From Rothia sp. HMSC078H08 (GTDB lineage Bacteria > Actinomycetota > Actinomycetes > Actinomycetales > Micrococcaceae), in NCBI RefSeq assembly GCF_001808955.1, contig NZ_KV795257.1, positions 370,299 through 434,298 of the forward strand: 64,000 nucleotides of DNA, in the 5' to 3' direction. The position numbers and the translations under genes were made by a program. This document shows positions 17,333 to 27,830 of this stretch, in pieces; the first letter of the stretch is position 1; each line of letters begins with the position of its first letter. The notes below the pieces were generated by a model that did no database searches, was not told the DNA's origin, and saw nothing but the letters and a program-made list of their open reading frames with translations.

Positions 17333-17375
17333 ACGCTCCGTCCCGGTTGCATGCCGGGGCGGAGCGTTTGCGTTT
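17333..17375 (+). terminator. Terminator between cysK and cysE
   Basis: ACGCTCCGTCCCGG (17333-17346) and CCGGGGCGGAGCGT (17354-17367) pair with one mismatch; GCGTTTT follows. It implies that cysE also has its own promoter. Confidence 0.7.
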
Positions 17376-17567
17376 TCTCGCGATGCTCCCCCGCTGAGAC
17401 CCGCCCGAGCCCGAATATTACGTTCCGCACGCAATTGTGACCGAGATGTTAAAGAGAGCACTCACTATGACGACGACAGAGTTCGGGAATAGGTGAATGA
17501 GCACCGTTGTTGGTACCTTTGGAAAGGTCGCATACACAGAGCGCGACCGATGAGGGAAAGGGAACCC

Positions 17568-18152
17568 ATGAGTTTTATTGCGCGTCTGCGTGAAGATATT
17601 GAGAACGTCCGCCAGCACGATCCTGCTGCGCGCGGCGCTGTCGAGATTGCGCTGAACTATTCGGGTATGCACGCGATTTGGGTTCACCGTCTGACCCATA
17701 AGCTCTGGCAGAAGGATGAGACGAAGGCTCTGGCTCGTACTCTCTCGCAGTTTGCTCGTTTTCTGACCGGTGTGGAGATTCACCCCGGTGCGACCATTGG
17801 CCGCCGTTTCTTCATTGATCACGGCATGGGCATTGTGATTGGTGAGACCGCTGAGGTTGGTGACGACGTGATGCTGTACCACGGCGTGACCCTGGGCGGT
17901 CGTTCCCTGGAGAAGGTGAAGCGTCACCCCACTATTGGTGACCGTGTGACCATTGGCGCCGGCGCGAAGGTGCTGGGCCCGGTGGAGATTGGTGCCGATA
18001 GCGCTATTGGTGCGAACGCTGTGGTCGTCAACGATCACCCCGCCGATTCGATTATTACCGGTATTCCGGCGAAGCACCGCCCGCGTACCCCGGAGAAGAA
18101 GAAGCCGCTGGTGGACGCTGTGGAGTACATTGACCCCGCCATGTGGATTTAG
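17568..18152 (+). CDS. cysE: Serine O-acetyltransferase
   Basis: 194 aa, the short EpsC-like form of CysE. It acetylates serine with acetyl-CoA. The hexapeptide left-handed beta-helix is seen at about residues 65-165 ([43 protein letters not shown] and later [32 protein letters not shown]). The catalytic His-Asp region IDHGMG and GVTLGG are conserved. The start at 17568 is chosen over upstream frame because AAAGGGA lies six bases before it. Cysteine feedback would act through the C-terminal loop. CysK next door can form the cysteine synthase complex, although the C-terminus here ends in MWI, matching the terminal Ile needed for docking. Confidence 0.94.
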   Translation: MSFIARLREDIENVRQHDPAARGAVEIALNYSGMHAIWVHRLTHKLWQKDETKALARTLSQFARFLTGVEIHPGATIGRRFFIDHGMGIVIGETAEVGDDVMLYHGVTLGGRSLEKVKRHPTIGDRVTIGAGAKVLGPVEIGADSAIGANAVVVNDHPADSIITGIPAKHRPRTPEKKKPLVDAVEYIDPAMWI

Positions 18153-18178
18153 CGCTTGGCAAGCGTTTTGAGGCGGTA

Positions 18179-18220
18179 GAGGCGCACCTGGAGGCTTCCT
18201 GCAAGCTCCAGTGGCGCCTC
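18179..18220 (+). terminator. Terminator after cysE
   Basis: GAGGCGC-CTGGAG arms with complement CTCCAG-GCGCCTC, one mismatch, ten-base loop. No long T-run follows. Confidence 0.6.
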
Positions 18221-18291
18221 TCCCCTACGGTTCTTCCCCTAGGGGCGCTTCTCTCTAGTACCCTGCGCAACAACATATTGAAGACATAACG

Positions 18292-18337
18292 AAAGCCCGC
18301 CTTCGACCGGATTCTCATCCAGCCGAAGGCGGGCTTT
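18292..18337 (-). terminator. Terminator of gnd
   Basis: Perfect 14-bp arms AAAGCCCGCCTTCG / CGAAGGCGGGCTTT, 20 bases past the gnd stop; the stem ends in T's on the minus strand. Confidence 0.8.
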
Positions 18338-18358
18338 GACGTATTTAGCTACGGGAGC

Positions 18359-19831
18359 TTAGTGAACGTGAATGTCCGCTGCGTTCACCTCGGAACGGTC
18401 ACCGCTCCACATGGTGTGGAAGGCGCCCTCTTCGTCGATACGACCGTAGGTGTGCGCACCGAAGAAGTCACGCTGGCCCTGAATCAGGGATGCGGGCAGG
18501 CGGTCGCGGCGCAGACCGTCGTAGTAGGACAGTGCGGAAGCGAACACCGGCACGGGGATGCCCAGTGCGGTTGCCTTAGCCACCACGCGACGCCAGGAAG
18601 GAACGAGCTCCTCCATAAGGTTCTTGAAGGCGGGTGCCAGCAGCATGTTCGCGGGAGCCTCATCAGCGTAAGCAGCCATGATGTCGCCCAGCAGCTCGGC
18701 GCGGATGATGCAGCCTGCACGCCACAGCGATGCGATGGTGTCCAGCTTCAGGTCCCAACCGTATTCCTTGCCTGCGCGGGTGAGCAGGTCCATGCCCTGT
18801 GCGTAGGCCACGAGCTTGGACGCGAAGAGCGCGCGGCGCACATCCTCAACGAACTCGGGGTCGCCTGCACCGATACCGGTGGTTGCGATTAGGCCTGCGG
18901 GCAGTTCGCGCTGTGCCTGCTCGCGCTGCTCACGCTCGGAGGAGGAGAGGGCGCGTGCGAACACGGACTCTGCGATAGCGGAGACGGGAGAACCGAGGTC
19001 CAGGCCAGCCTTAGCGGTCCACAGGCCGGTACCCTTCTGGCCGGCGGCGTCAACGATTACGTCGACCAGGGGCTTGCCGGTCTTGGCGTCCACCTGTGCG
19101 AGCACCTCGGAGGTGATTTCGATCAGGTAGGAGTTCAGCTCGGTCTTGTTCCAGGCCTTGAAGATCTCTGCCTGCTCGGCGGGTTCGATGCCGGCCACGG
19201 AACGCAGCAGGTCGTAGGCCTCGCCAATCACCTGCATGTCGGCGTACTCGATGCCGTTGTGGACCATCTTCACGAAGTGGCCGGAGCCGTCGGTGGAGAT
19301 CCATGCGCAGCAGGGTGCGCCGTCCTGGGGAGCCTTAGCGGCAATCTTCTCGAGCATGGGGCCGATGTGCTTGTAGGACTCGGCGGAGCCGCCGGGCATC
19401 ATGGAGGGGCCCCAGAGGGCGCCTTCCTCACCACCGGACACGCCGACGCCCACGAAGTGCAGGCCCTTTTCAGCCAGGGCGTGCTCGCGACGGATGGTGT
19501 CGGGGAAGTGGGAGTTACCGCCGTCGATGATGATGTCACCCTCGTCGAGCATGGGGGTGAGCTGCTCGATAACAGCGTCGACGGGTGCGCCCGCCTTGAC
19601 CATAATCAGGATGCGGCGGGGAGACTCGAGGGAGTCGACGAGTTCCTGCAGGGACTCGGTACGGATGAAGTCGCCGTCTGCGCCGTGCTCAGCCAGCAGT
19701 GCGTCGGTCTTCTCTACGGAACGGTTGTGCAGTGCCACGGTGTAGCCGTTACGTGCCAGGTTGCGGGCGAGGTTCGCGCCCATGACAGCAAGGCCGGTGA
19801 CACCAATCTGTGCCTTCTTGTTTTCAGTCAT
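18359..19831 (-). CDS. gnd: 6-phosphogluconate dehydrogenase, decarboxylating
   Basis: 490 aa, the long dimeric form. It oxidises 6-phosphogluconate to ribulose 5-phosphate with NADP+ in the pentose phosphate pathway. Visible motifs: Rossmann GLAVMGANLARN near residue 13, VSGGEEGALWGPSMMPGG near 129, the catalytic Lys-containing HFVKMVHNGIEYADMQ near 186 and the C-terminal FFGAHTYGRIDEEG. The product feeds rpe, encoded at 40318. It stands alone between a terminator and the tRNA-Val region. Confidence 0.96.
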   Translation of the reverse strand: MTENKKAQIGVTGLAVMGANLARNLARNGYTVALHNRSVEKTDALLAEHGADGDFIRTESLQELVDSLESPRRILIMVKAGAPVDAVIEQLTPMLDEGDIIIDGGNSHFPDTIRREHALAEKGLHFVGVGVSGGEEGALWGPSMMPGGSAESYKHIGPMLEKIAAKAPQDGAPCCAWISTDGSGHFVKMVHNGIEYADMQVIGEAYDLLRSVAGIEPAEQAEIFKAWNKTELNSYLIEITSEVLAQVDAKTGKPLVDVIVDAAGQKGTGLWTAKAGLDLGSPVSAIAESVFARALSSSEREQREQAQRELPAGLIATTGIGAGDPEFVEDVRRALFASKLVAYAQGMDLLTRAGKEYGWDLKLDTIASLWRAGCIIRAELLGDIMAAYADEAPANMLLAPAFKNLMEELVPSWRRVVAKATALGIPVPVFASALSYYDGLRRDRLPASLIQGQRDFFGAHTYGRIDEEGAFHTMWSGDRSEVNAADIHVH

Positions 19832-19955
19832 GTATATAAGGATACGCGCTGAGGGCAGGCTATATATAGGTGGAGTGCACTTTTATGCTCTGAAGAGTCG
19901 CCCTTCTCACTCTTGGAGAGATATAGCGCGTGGAGAAAGTGCTTAGAACGGAAAA

Positions 19956-19981
19956 ACCCCGGTACCGTGCGGTACCGGGGT
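19956..19981 (-). terminator. Terminator of tRNA-Val
   Basis: ACCCCGGTACC / GGTACCGGGGT with a four-base loop, followed on the minus strand by TTTTTC, seven bases after the tRNA. Confidence 0.8.
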
Positions 19982-19987
19982 AATCGG

Positions 19988-20060
19988 TGGGTCCTACCGG
20001 GATCGAACCGATGACATCCACGGTGTAAACGTGGCGCTCTACCAGCTGAGCTAAAGACCC
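19988..20060 (-). tRNA. tRNA-Val (UAC)
   Basis: Cloverleaf of 73 nt: acceptor GGGTCTT/AGGACCC (one G-U), D-arm AGCTCAGCTGGTAGAGC, anticodon arm CCACG-TTTACAC-CGTGG, T-loop GGTTCGATCCC. Anticodon TAC. CCA is not fully encoded. Confidence 0.95.
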
Positions 20061-20540
20061 GTAGTTCTCACTGTTTCGTTTCCATTCCAGTGACGAACAC
20101 AAGAAACAACTATACGGGCTTTTGAGGTGCCACGCAAATCCAGAACACGTGTTCTATGTCTCAATATTTTTTTCATTTTCCCACCGCACCCAACATCAAG
20201 CCACACCAAGCCACAGCTACCCTCCCCCTCAGAAACAAGCCACACCCTCTCATTCCGCGCCATTCCGCCAACCCCGCCATTCCGCGCCATTTAGGTGCAA
20301 AAAGACCCTAACTAGTACTTTTGATGCGCATTTTTTCCACTCAGATAGTCACAATGCGAAACCCACATCACAAAAACCCCCATTTGAGACCAAGAGAGGC
20401 ACCTTTAGGTCTAAGATAGTAGAGATAAGAAGCGAAGTGGGTCTTACAGACCTATAGCGCTTAAACACAAAGATTGTTCGACAACGCAACAACGCGCGGC
20501 GGGCGATCTCACAACCGCACAGAAGAGAGGTTGGATTAGT
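20061..20540. other. Upstream region of aceE
   Basis: 480 bases. From 20205 to 20300 there is low-complexity sequence with repeated CATTCCGC and CAAGCCACA units. A dyad TAGGTCT...AGACCTA near 20407-20456 could be part of aceE control. No gene or RNA recognised. Confidence 0.45.
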
Positions 20541-23273
20541 TTGGCTAACGTACCGAACGAGCACTCCCTGAGCACCCTTCTCGATGGCTTCAAGGACATC
20601 GACGTAGAAGAGACCCAGGAGTGGGCCGAGTCCCTCGAGGACCTTATCAAGACTCACGGCACCGAGCGTGCAGAGTACATCCTTCGCGCACTGCTCAAGG
20701 AGGCTGGCGCAAAGGGTGTTAAGGTCCCGACTCTGGTCAAGACCGACTACATCAACACCATCCCCGTCGACCAGCAGCCCGAGTACCCCGGTGATGAGGA
20801 ACTCGAGCGCCAGTACCGCGCATGGATTCGTTGGAACGCAGCAATCATGGTTCAGCGTGCCCAGAAGAAGGGCATCGGCGTTGGCGGTCACATCTCCACC
20901 TTCGCAGGTGTGGCTGACCTCTACGAAATGGGCCAGAACCACTTCTTCCGCGGCCGTAACCACCCCGGTGGCGGTGACCAGGTCTTCTTCCAGGGTCACT
21001 CCTCCCCCGGTGTCTACTCCCGCGCATTCGTTGAGGGCGTCCTGACCGAAGAGCAGATGGACGGCTTCCGCCAGGAGAAGACCAAGGGCGCAAACGGTAT
21101 TCCTTCGTACCCGCACCCCCGTTGCATGCCCGAGTTCTGGCAGTTCCCGACCGTTTCCATGGGTCTGGGCCCCCTGAACGCAATCCACCAGGCATCCTTC
21201 AACAAGTACCTGCACAACCACAAGATCAAGGACACCTCCGAGCAGCACGTCTGGGCATTCCTGGGCGACGGCGAAATGGACGAGCCCGAGTCGCGTGGTG
21301 CACTGCAGCTGGCTGCAAACGAGCACCTGGACAACCTGACCTTCGTCGTCAACTGCAACCTGCAGCGTCTGGACGGCCCCGTTCGCGGTAACGGCAAGAT
21401 CGTTCAGGAGCTCGAGGCATTCTTCCGCGGCGCAGGCTGGCACGTCATCAAGGTCCTGTGGGGCTCCGACTACGACGAGCTGCTCAAGAAGGACAAGAGC
21501 GGCAAGCTCATCCAGCTGATGAACGAGACCCTCGACGGTGACTACCAGACCTTCCGTGGCGAAGACGGTGGCTACATCCGCGAGCACTTCTTCGGCAAGT
21601 ACCCCGAAACCAAGGAACTGGTTGCAGACCTGACCGACGAGCAGATCTTCAACCTGCGCCTGGGTGGCCACGACGACAAGAAGCTCTACGCAGCCTACAA
21701 GGAAGCTATGGAGACCAAGGGCAAGCCCACCGTCATCCTGGCACAGTCCATTAAGGGTGCGGAGCTCGGCCCCTACTTCGAGGCACGTAACTCCACCCAC
21801 CAGATCAAGAAGTTCACCATGGAAGCACTGAAGGGCTTCCGTGACCACCTGAACATCCCCATCTCCGACGAGGAGCTGGAGAAGGATCTGTACAACCCGC
21901 CGTACTACGTGCCCGAGGCAAGCCACCCGGCACTGCAGTACATGCACGCACGCCGTAAGGAACTCGGCGGTTACATCCCCGGCCGTGCAAACACCCAGCC
22001 TGAGATTATCCTGCCCGAGTCCAAGGTCTACGCACAGACCAAGAAGGGCTCCGGCAAGCAGACCGCTGCTACCACCATGGCGTTCGTCCGCCTGATGAAG
22101 GACCTCATGCGCGTGAAGGGCTTCGGTCACCGTATCGCTCCCATCACCCCCGATGAGGCACGTACCTTCGGTATGGACTCCTTCTTCCCCTCGGCTAAGC
22201 TGTACAACCCCAACGGTCAGAACTACGTGCCCGTTGACCACCAGCTCATGCTCACCTACACCGAGTCCCCCGAGGGCCAGATCGTTCACGTGGGTATTAA
22301 CGAGGCAGGCGCAACCGCTGCGTTCATCGCACTGGGCTCCTCCTACGACACCCACGGCGAGCCGATGATCCCGATTTACATCTTCTACTCGATGTTCGGC
22401 TTCCAGCGCACTGGCGACGGCTTCTGGGCTGCTGCCGACCAGCTGTGCCGCGGCTTCGTCATCGGTGCAACCGCAGGTCGTACCACCCTGTCCGGTGAGG
22501 GTCTGCAGCACAACGATGGCCACTCCCCGATTCTGGCGTCCACCAACCCGGCGTTCAAGATCTACGACCCGGCTTACGGCTACGAGATCGCTCACATCGT
22601 GGAGCGCGGTATCGAGCAGATGTACGGTACCAAGGACGAAGACCACAACGTCATGTACTACCTGACCGTGTACAACGAGCCGATTCACCAGCCTGCTGAG
22701 CCGGCAAACGTTGACGTTGAGGGCATCATCAAGGGTATCCACAAGATTAGCGAGTCCCCGCTGACCTCCGGCCCCAAGGCACAGCTGCTGGCATCCGGCG
22801 TTGCTGTTCCGTGGGCTGAGAAGGCTCAGCAGCTGCTGGCTGAGGACTGGGGCGTCTCCGCAGACGTCTGGTCTGTCACCTCGTGGACCGAGCTGCGCCG
22901 CGACGGCATTGCCGCTGAGGAAGAGGCTCTGCTGAACCCGAACCAGCCCGCTCGCGTTCCTTACGTGACCCAGAAGCTGGCTGGCGCTGCTGGCCCGATC
23001 GTCGCGACCACCGACTTCGCTTCGGATGTTCCCGACCAGATCCGCCAGTTCGTTCCGAACGACTTCGCAACCCTGGGTGCTGACGGCTTCGGCTTCGCAG
23101 ACACCCGCCCGGGTGCACGTCGCTTCTTCCACATCGATGCAGAGTCGGTTGTTGTCCGCACCCTGCAGATGCTGGCAAAGCGCGGCGAGGTTGCAGCAGA
23201 CGTTCCCGCGAAGGCATTCGCTAAGTACGACCTGCTGAACGTGAACGCTAACTCCGAGCTGGAGCAGCACTAA
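20541..23273 (+). CDS. aceE: Pyruvate dehydrogenase E1 component, homodimeric type
   Basis: 910 aa, the AceE length of actinobacteria and proteobacteria (not the alpha2beta2 type). It decarboxylates pyruvate on thiamine diphosphate and passes acetyl to E2. The TPP-binding motif [17 protein letters not shown]...[16 protein letters not shown] lies near residues 240-285, and transketolase-like segments such as [24 protein letters not shown] (near 135) and [12 protein letters not shown] (near 655) are intact. The start is TTG with GAGAGG ten bases upstream; no better ATG exists. Codon use is strongly biased toward C/G-ending codons, as in highly expressed genes. The 260-base leader contains a TAGGTCT/AGACCTA dyad. 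Confidence 0.96.
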   Translation: MANVPNEHSLSTLLDGFKDIDVEETQEWAESLEDLIKTHGTERAEYILRALLKEAGAKGVKVPTLVKTDYINTIPVDQQPEYPGDEELERQYRAWIRWNAAIMVQRAQKKGIGVGGHISTFAGVADLYEMGQNHFFRGRNHPGGGDQVFFQGHSSPGVYSRAFVEGVLTEEQMDGFRQEKTKGANGIPSYPHPRCMPEFWQFPTVSMGLGPLNAIHQASFNKYLHNHKIKDTSEQHVWAFLGDGEMDEPESRGALQLAANEHLDNLTFVVNCNLQRLDGPVRGNGKIVQELEAFFRGAGWHVIKVLWGSDYDELLKKDKSGKLIQLMNETLDGDYQTFRGEDGGYIREHFFGKYPETKELVADLTDEQIFNLRLGGHDDKKLYAAYKEAMETKGKPTVILAQSIKGAELGPYFEARNSTHQIKKFTMEALKGFRDHLNIPISDEELEKDLYNPPYYVPEASHPALQYMHARRKELGGYIPGRANTQPEIILPESKVYAQTKKGSGKQTAATTMAFVRLMKDLMRVKGFGHRIAPITPDEARTFGMDSFFPSAKLYNPNGQNYVPVDHQLMLTYTESPEGQIVHVGINEAGATAAFIALGSSYDTHGEPMIPIYIFYSMFGFQRTGDGFWAAADQLCRGFVIGATAGRTTLSGEGLQHNDGHSPILASTNPAFKIYDPAYGYEIAHIVERGIEQMYGTKDEDHNVMYYLTVYNEPIHQPAEPANVDVEGIIKGIHKISESPLTSGPKAQLLASGVAVPWAEKAQQLLAEDWGVSADVWSVTSWTELRRDGIAAEEEALLNPNQPARVPYVTQKLAGAAGPIVATTDFASDVPDQIRQFVPNDFATLGADGFGFADTRPGARRFFHIDAESVVVRTLQMLAKRGEVAADVPAKAFAKYDLLNVNANSELEQH

Positions 23274-23313
23274 GCATTTGACTGTAGAACCCCGGTTCTG
23301 CGTTAGAAGCTAA

Positions 23314-23361
23314 ACGAATGCCCCCGGTTGATGATTCATCGACCGGGGGCATTCGTGTTTT
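23314..23361 (+). terminator. Terminator of aceE
   Basis: ACGAATGCCCCCGGT and ACCGGGGGCATTCGT with GATG/CATC extension in the loop, followed by GTTTT. Confidence 0.85.
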
Positions 23362-23391
23362 AACTTTGTGCTGTAGCTGGACTGCATGTTT

Positions 23392-23443
23392 TAACTGATG
23401 TAGCCCGGAGGTAACGACTATTACCTCCGGGCTACATCAGTTA
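23392..23443. terminator. Long perfect hairpin between aceE and entF
   Basis: A 23-bp perfect inverted repeat (23392-23414 and 23421-23443) with a six-base loop CGACTA. It lacks a T-run on either side. Position between convergent genes suggests a bidirectional terminator or transcript-protecting hairpin. Confidence 0.6.
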
Positions 23444-23465
23444 TGGGGAAAACAGTTATAGGGAG

Positions 23466-26400
23466 TTAGCCTGCGAAGTGGCCGGTCACCTCCGCCAAAC
23501 GCGCCGGATTCACCAGATCAGGGTGCGTACCCTCCAGCAGCACCGCACGGAACGACGACGCATGCGCCGACCAACCCGCCGCGTCCAAATACGGCTGATC
23601 CTCATGCGGCACACCCACCAGCAACACATCACCATCAAAGAACGCCTGCTCAGCACCACGCATCAACGCCGCCGAAGCACGCATACTACCCAAGCACACA
23701 CCCAACTTCTCCTCCGGTAGGTAACCCATCGCCGAACCCGCCCGCTGCAGACGCTCCAACGTACCCGGCAGGTCAAGCTGCTCACCAGCCGCAGGCTCCG
23801 GCAAACCGCCCATACGCAACAGCGCACGGAAGCTCTCCTGCTCATCCGGCGCAGGCACGCCCTGCCACTGCTCCGAAGGATACGCATCCAACAGGATGAC
23901 GCGCTCAACCTGCGCACCCGCAGCCTGCGCCAGAGCCGCAACCTGCACCGCGGCAGTACCGCCAACAGACCAGCCCATCAACGCAAAACGACGCGGCAAC
24001 GAACGCTCCGCCAGGGTCTTCTCAATCAGCTTCAGGTAGCCCTCAGCCAGCTCCTGCAGGCTCGACGCAAACCCAGCCTGCGGATCAGAGAACGCCTCAG
24101 CCTGCACAGCATACACACCCTGCTGAGCCGGAAGATGCGAAAGGTACCCCGCATAGCACCAGCCCAAACCACCCGCAGGCGGCAGGATAAACAGCGGCGC
24201 GGGGGCCTCGGTAGTATCGGGGACAACGGGCTGCTCACGCTGAGTCACAACGTGTTCGCGCTGAGTCAAAACGTGCTCACGCAGCGGCAGAACCGGCGCG
24301 AACTCGGCACCCTCGCCACGCTCGCCCGCAATGGACGCCGCCAAAGCCTGCACGGTCGGATGCGCAAACAGCGCACCGATGCTCACGCTCAGACCCAGCT
24401 GCTCCTCAACCGCGGCAATCACCTCAAGAGCCGCCAGCGAATGACCGCCCGAGGCGAAGAAATCCTCGTCCACGCCAAAACGCTCACGACCCAGCACACC
24501 CGCAATAATCGAGCACAGCTGCTGCTCCAGCAGACCGTGCGGACCCTCGGCATCGGAAGTCTGAGGGGTCAGGTCCAGGGACGCCAACAGCTTGCGATCC
24601 GCCTTACCGGAGGGGCTCACCGGCAACGCAGGCAGGGTATGCCACAGGGTCGGCACCATGTAATCCGGCAGAACCTGCGCACAATGCTCACGCGCCGTCT
24701 CCACCAGCTGCGCGGCACGCTCGGCGGGCACATCGCCCACCTCCAGCACCGCCGCCAGGGCAGGCTCGCGCAAACCGCGGTACAGCAGAGCCACCGAAGC
24801 GCTCACACCCTCAACCGCGGCAAGAGCCATCTCAATATCGCCCAGCTCCAGGCGCTGACCGCGCACCTTAATCTGATAGTCCGTGCGGCCGCGGTAACCA
24901 ATGACGGCACGGCCATCGGGAAGAATCTCCCAGCACGCCAAATCGCCCGTACGGTACAGGCGCTGACTCTCACCGTTCAGCAGTGCGAGCGCACCAGCAG
25001 GAGCCTGCTCCACGAAAGCCGCGGCGGTCGCCTGCGGGTTGTTCTTGTAGCCGCGCGCCAGCTGCACGCCCGACAGGTGCAGTTCGCCCGTCACACCCAC
25101 CGGCACGGGGTGGCCGGTCGGGTCAAGAATCAGGGTGCCGGTGTTCCAGACGGGCTCGCCAATGGGCACGCTCTCGCGCTGCGGGTCGGCGGCGGTCTCC
25201 CAGAAGGTTACGTCCACCGCCGCCTCGGTCGGGCCGTACAGGTTCAGCGGGTACACGCCCAGAACCTCGCCCGCAGCCTGCACCTGGTCCTTCTGCAGCG
25301 CCTCACCCGAGCAGACCACGTAGCGCAGGGGCTGCTCTCGATCCTGACCGAAGCCAGCATCAGCCAGGATGCGGCGCGCCGCCGGCGAAGAGGTCAGCGC
25401 CGACAGCATGGTCGGCACAAAGTGCACCGCCGTGACGGACTGCTCGGCAAACACGCGCGCCAGGTAGGCGGGGTCGCGGTGACCCTCCGGGGCGGCAATG
25501 ACCACGGCGGCACCCTCGGCGAGAGGCCAGTACAGCTCCCACACGTGCACGTCAAAGGAGATGGGGGTCTTGTGCAGAACGCGGTCGCCCTCCCCCACCG
25601 GAATCTGATGCTGCTGCCAGCGCAGGCGGTTATCAATCGCGCGGTGGCTGATGGCAACGCCCTTAGGCCTGCCCGTGGAGCCGGAGGTGAAGAGCACGTA
25701 AGCGTCCTCGTCCAGGCCGGTTTTCATGCCCGGAAGCTCCTCGGCGGCGGGTGCTGAGGAGTGTTCCCCGTTGGGTTCCTCGGCGCTCAGTAGGGGCAGA
25801 GTATGCTGCGGCAGGTTCGCGTGACGCTGCGGCTCCTGCGGGTTCAGCTCTTCCGCGCTCAGGGGCTGCAGACCGGGGCCGTGCAGCAGCAGGGAACATT
25901 CGGCGTCCTCCATCATCACGCCCACACGCTCGGCGGGCAGATCCGGAAGCACCGGCACGTAGGTGGCGCCAGCGTACAGCAGGGCGTACAGCGCCACGTA
26001 CTGCTCGGCGCCGCGGTGCACACGCAGACCCACCGCATCGGAAGGGCGAACGCCCCAGTCCAGCAGCTGCGCGGCAAGCGCACGGGCGCGCTCGTCCAGC
26101 TCGGCGTAGGTGAGGGCGCGGTCAAAAGCGTAGGCGCGATCCGACTCTGGGGTGAGCACCTCACCGGGCACGGGGGCAGAATCCAGCACGGCGAGCGCCT
26201 GCGGATGCGCTGCCACCGCGTCACGGAAACGATCCAGCAGGGTCTTGTACTCCATCGGGTGCTCGGTAAGCGCCGGGGCGGTCAGCTCGCGCAGGGTCGC
26301 AAGCTCCGCCTCGGTCGCCAAGCCGAGGTTGTTCAGGGAAGCGTCCTCGCGCTGCGCCTCCGCCGCGTAGGCGGGCAGCCACTCGCTCAGGCGGGCGGCG

Positions 26401-27830
26401 TGACGTTCCAGCTCCTCAGCGGTGTAGAGCGCCGGGTTCATGTCAATCTCGCAGGAGATGCTGTTGCCGCGGCCGGGCATGCCGCGCAGGGTGAAGGTCG
26501 CGTCGGCAACGGGACCGGCAGAGATATTGTGAATGCGCGCGGTCGGTACCGCGGTTCCGGACTCGTCCTTGGAGGGTGCCGCCAGCGGCAGCACCGCGTC
26601 AAAGGGCACCACGTTAATCTGCGCACCAAACAGCCTTGACTGGGCGTTACGTGCGGTACGTTCCAGGTCTTCCTGACGAGCCAGCGGGTGCTCAGCGTTG
26701 CGGGCGTACTGTTCCTTCACCGAGTGCAGGGACTCTGCGATGGAACCGGTCGCCGCGACCTGCACCGGCAGCACGTTCACCGCGGTACAGCCGGTCTGCG
26801 CGCTCGCCGCACCCAGGGCGCGGGTCGCCTCCGGCAGGGTGCGGGCGAACATGCGGTTCATCTGCGGCACACCGAACGAAGCCTGCGGGTAGCCGCCCAC
26901 ACGCGCCAGGTACGAGCCGACGGCGGCGGTCGCCAACACGGGCCAGGAGACGGCGTGCTGCTTTGCCGCATCCAGCAGAGCCTGCTGGGTGGGCACGTCA
27001 ATGCTGAACGCCAGGCGCACAGACCGCGCCGACGGGGAGGCCGTACGACCCGCCAGCGAGGTGTCTTCCTGCTCCAGGGCGCCGCTCGCCTCCCAGAAGG
27101 CGACGTCTTCGTCACGGGCGCCGGAGGCGGCATCGTCGGCATCGAGCAGCTGATGCAGGCTCATGCGGCGGGTTGCCGGAACCGGCTGACCGGCGAACAG
27201 GGCACGGTATATCGCCGCCACGCGGGATAGGCCGTTGAACGCGGCGAACCCGTCGGCAACCACGTGGGAGAAGGAATGGTACACCCAGAGGAACCCGCCG
27301 TAACGCACCACTGCGCTACGCACGGTCACGCCCTCATCGGTGGCGAGGGGCTGGGCGAGCAGGCGCTGCGCCCAGGCGCTCACCGGCGCGGGCAAATCAG
27401 AGTCAGGCAGGGCCGATTCGGGCAGGTCAGAGGCGTTCTCCTCCCCCGCCTCGGCGGTGCCGCTCAGCTCCCCTTCATCTACGAGCAGGTCAATGCCCGA
27501 AAGGAACGCCTCCTCGGTCAGAATCTGCTGGGAGGCGGCACCATCGGCAATGCGGGTGCGCACGCGGAAGCCCTCGTTCTCGCGGTAGAGCTGCTCAAAA
27601 GCCTCACGCAGCAGAGCGAGGTCGGTGTCTGCGGGGCATTGCAGAACCTCCGCGGTGTTGTAGCAGGGGTTCGTCGGGTCAATCGCGGCGGCAAAATAGA
27701 TGCCGCGCGCGTTAGTGGTCAGCGGCAGCCAGGGGCTGTCAGCGCTGTGCTGTGCGGAGGGGTTCGCGGCGGTGCGAAGGTCGGAAGCAGTCCCGAAGCT
27801 AGCGGGTGCGGTAGTATCAGCTACGCCCAT
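23466..27830 (-). CDS. entF: Enterobactin synthetase component F-like NRPS (C-A-T-TE)
   Basis: 1454 aa, one complete module plus thioesterase. The condensation domain (about 30-480) keeps SHVVADG with catalytic His189 (the first His of HHxxxDG is Ser). The adenylation domain (about 510-1030) has FTSGSTGRPKG near 710, FDVHVWELYWPL, VHFVPTML, CSGEAL, NLYGPTEAAVDVTFW and SPSGKADRKL. Pocket residues readable from these blocks are D, V, W, H, S, L and D at the positions that give a serine code. The thiolation Ser is 1131 in FFASGGHSL. The thioesterase has Ser1288 in GWSVGG and His1436 in EGTHPDL. It should join dihydroxybenzoyl and serine and release a cyclic trimer (enterobactin). It is the last gene of the fes-entE-ArCP-entF unit; no MbtH-like gene is adjacent. 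Confidence 0.92.
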   Translation of the reverse strand: MGVADTTAPASFGTASDLRTAANPSAQHSADSPWLPLTTNARGIYFAAAIDPTNPCYNTAEVLQCPADTDLALLREAFEQLYRENEGFRVRTRIADGAASQQILTEEAFLSGIDLLVDEGELSGTAEAGEENASDLPESALPDSDLPAPVSAWAQRLLAQPLATDEGVTVRSAVVRYGGFLWVYHSFSHVVADGFAAFNGLSRVAAIYRALFAGQPVPATRRMSLHQLLDADDAASGARDEDVAFWEASGALEQEDTSLAGRTASPSARSVRLAFSIDVPTQQALLDAAKQHAVSWPVLATAAVGSYLARVGGYPQASFGVPQMNRMFARTLPEATRALGAASAQTGCTAVNVLPVQVAATGSIAESLHSVKEQYARNAEHPLARQEDLERTARNAQSRLFGAQINVVPFDAVLPLAAPSKDESGTAVPTARIHNISAGPVADATFTLRGMPGRGNSISCEIDMNPALYTAEELERHAARLSEWLPAYAAEAQREDASLNNLGLATEAELATLRELTAPALTEHPMEYKTLLDRFRDAVAAHPQALAVLDSAPVPGEVLTPESDRAYAFDRALTYAELDERARALAAQLLDWGVRPSDAVGLRVHRGAEQYVALYALLYAGATYVPVLPDLPAERVGVMMEDAECSLLLHGPGLQPLSAEELNPQEPQRHANLPQHTLPLLSAEEPNGEHSSAPAAEELPGMKTGLDEDAYVLFTSGSTGRPKGVAISHRAIDNRLRWQQHQIPVGEGDRVLHKTPISFDVHVWELYWPLAEGAAVVIAAPEGHRDPAYLARVFAEQSVTAVHFVPTMLSALTSSPAARRILADAGFGQDREQPLRYVVCSGEALQKDQVQAAGEVLGVYPLNLYGPTEAAVDVTFWETAADPQRESVPIGEPVWNTGTLILDPTGHPVPVGVTGELHLSGVQLARGYKNNPQATAAAFVEQAPAGALALLNGESQRLYRTGDLACWEILPDGRAVIGYRGRTDYQIKVRGQRLELGDIEMALAAVEGVSASVALLYRGLREPALAAVLEVGDVPAERAAQLVETAREHCAQVLPDYMVPTLWHTLPALPVSPSGKADRKLLASLDLTPQTSDAEGPHGLLEQQLCSIIAGVLGRERFGVDEDFFASGGHSLAALEVIAAVEEQLGLSVSIGALFAHPTVQALAASIAGERGEGAEFAPVLPLREHVLTQREHVVTQREQPVVPDTTEAPAPLFILPPAGGLGWCYAGYLSHLPAQQGVYAVQAEAFSDPQAGFASSLQELAEGYLKLIEKTLAERSLPRRFALMGWSVGGTAAVQVAALAQAAGAQVERVILLDAYPSEQWQGVPAPDEQESFRALLRMGGLPEPAAGEQLDLPGTLERLQRAGSAMGYLPEEKLGVCLGSMRASAALMRGAEQAFFDGDVLLVGVPHEDQPYLDAAGWSAHASSFRAVLLEGTHPDLVNPARLAEVTGHFAG

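Noticed and set aside
17467..17496. Nine-codon frame before cysE as a leader peptide
   Set aside because: MTTTEFGNR has no cysteine codons and no attenuator structure follows, so there is no support for regulation.
20349..23270. 973-residue open frame antisense to aceE
   Set aside because: It mirrors aceE exactly; the sense protein has all PDH E1 motifs. No family features in the antisense frame.
24135..25757. 540-residue frame antisense to entF
   Set aside because: Arg/Gln/His-rich shadow of the NRPS with no domain signature.
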